NCBI GenBank assembly: GCA_030621975.1
Contig: JAUXGQ010000161.1
Coordinates: 1-5,512, forward strand
DNA: 5,512 nt
Direction of reading: 5' to 3'
Source: Gammaproteobacteria bacterium
GTDB lineage: Bacteria; Pseudomonadota; Gammaproteobacteria; Chromatiales; Chromatiaceae
Position numbers and translations under genes: made by a program. Positions 5,419 to 5,512 of the stretch are shown one piece after another; positions within the stretch are counted from its first letter, which is position 1; every line of letters starts with the position of its first letter. The notes beneath the pieces are model-generated. The model was given only the letters and a program-made list of their open reading frames with translations, was not told the origin of the DNA and searched no databases.

Positions 5419-5512
5419 TGGTGGACCCCGAAATTGGGACAGTGGTTTAAGATAGAGCCAATGACTCAGAGAGGGGAACAATGAAGAGGAAACGGTACAC
5501 GGGTGAATTCAA
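5419..5512 (+). mobile_element. Left end of an IS3-family-like insertion sequence (runs off window)
   Basis: The stretch begins TGGTGGACCCCGAAATTGGG, which has the TG start and the GGACCCC...AATTGGGAC composition typical of IS3-family terminal repeats. It is followed 62 bp later by a short transposase-like start codon context. The other end and the target duplication are outside the window, so the exact boundary at 5419 is an estimate. Confidence 0.66.
5481..5512 (+). CDS. IS3-family transposase OrfA, N-terminal fragment (runs off window)
   Basis: Ten complete codons read MKRKRYTGEF. This basic start is typical of the OrfA helix-turn-helix protein of IS3-family elements, which binds the terminal repeats and is joined to the DDE catalytic OrfB by programmed frameshifting. 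The ATG is preceded by GAGGGG with 4 nt spacing. Too little is present to name the element or to say whether it is intact. A stand-alone transposase of another family with the same N-terminus is possible. Confidence 0.68.
   Translation, partial: MKRKRYTGEF

Overview
The window looks like chromosomal DNA of a moderately G+C-rich gammaproteobacterium. Supporting this are GltS and Ogt proteins that resemble the Escherichia coli ones throughout, a XerD N-terminus of gammaproteobacterial type, strong Shine-Dalgarno sites, and REP-like palindromes. A sulfur-oxidiser-like or Chromatiales-like lineage would fit, but this is only an impression and no marker gene fixes it.

Layout, left to right. (1) A tightly packed minus-strand operon at 1-1159 encodes, in transcription order, a small outer-membrane-type lipoprotein of unknown function, an O6-alkylguanine DNA alkyltransferase (Ogt/MGMT type) and the first 30 residues of XerD. 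The lipoprotein stop and ogt start overlap as GTGA, and xerD appears to start inside the end of ogt, so the three are probably translationally coupled. (2) A 404-bp gene-free stretch (1160-1563) carries a 7-bp-stem hairpin and then a nested repeat: a REP-like pair of inverted hairpins lying inside a longer unit with 15-bp perfect terminal inverted repeats. (3) A plus-strand gene at 1564-3786 encodes a 740-residue fusion of an SDF-type (dicarboxylate/glutamate:cation symporter) membrane domain with a periplasmic family-3 solute-binding domain, joined by an extra membrane helix. (4) A 174-bp convergent spacer holds weak hairpins. (5) A minus-strand gltS follows; its best start is a GTG at 5175, not the longer open frame to 5301. 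(6) The right end holds a composite palindrome and then the left end of an IS3-like insertion sequence, whose transposase OrfA begins at 5481 and runs off the window.

The most unusual feature is the transporter/binding-protein fusion. It pairs a secondary carrier with a tethered solute receptor, and in the carrier half several cation- and substrate-binding motifs of the SDF family are replaced. It sits convergent to a conventional Na+/glutamate symporter, so the region may be devoted to uptake (or sensing) of acidic amino acids or dicarboxylates. That role is inferred from family membership and proximity only.
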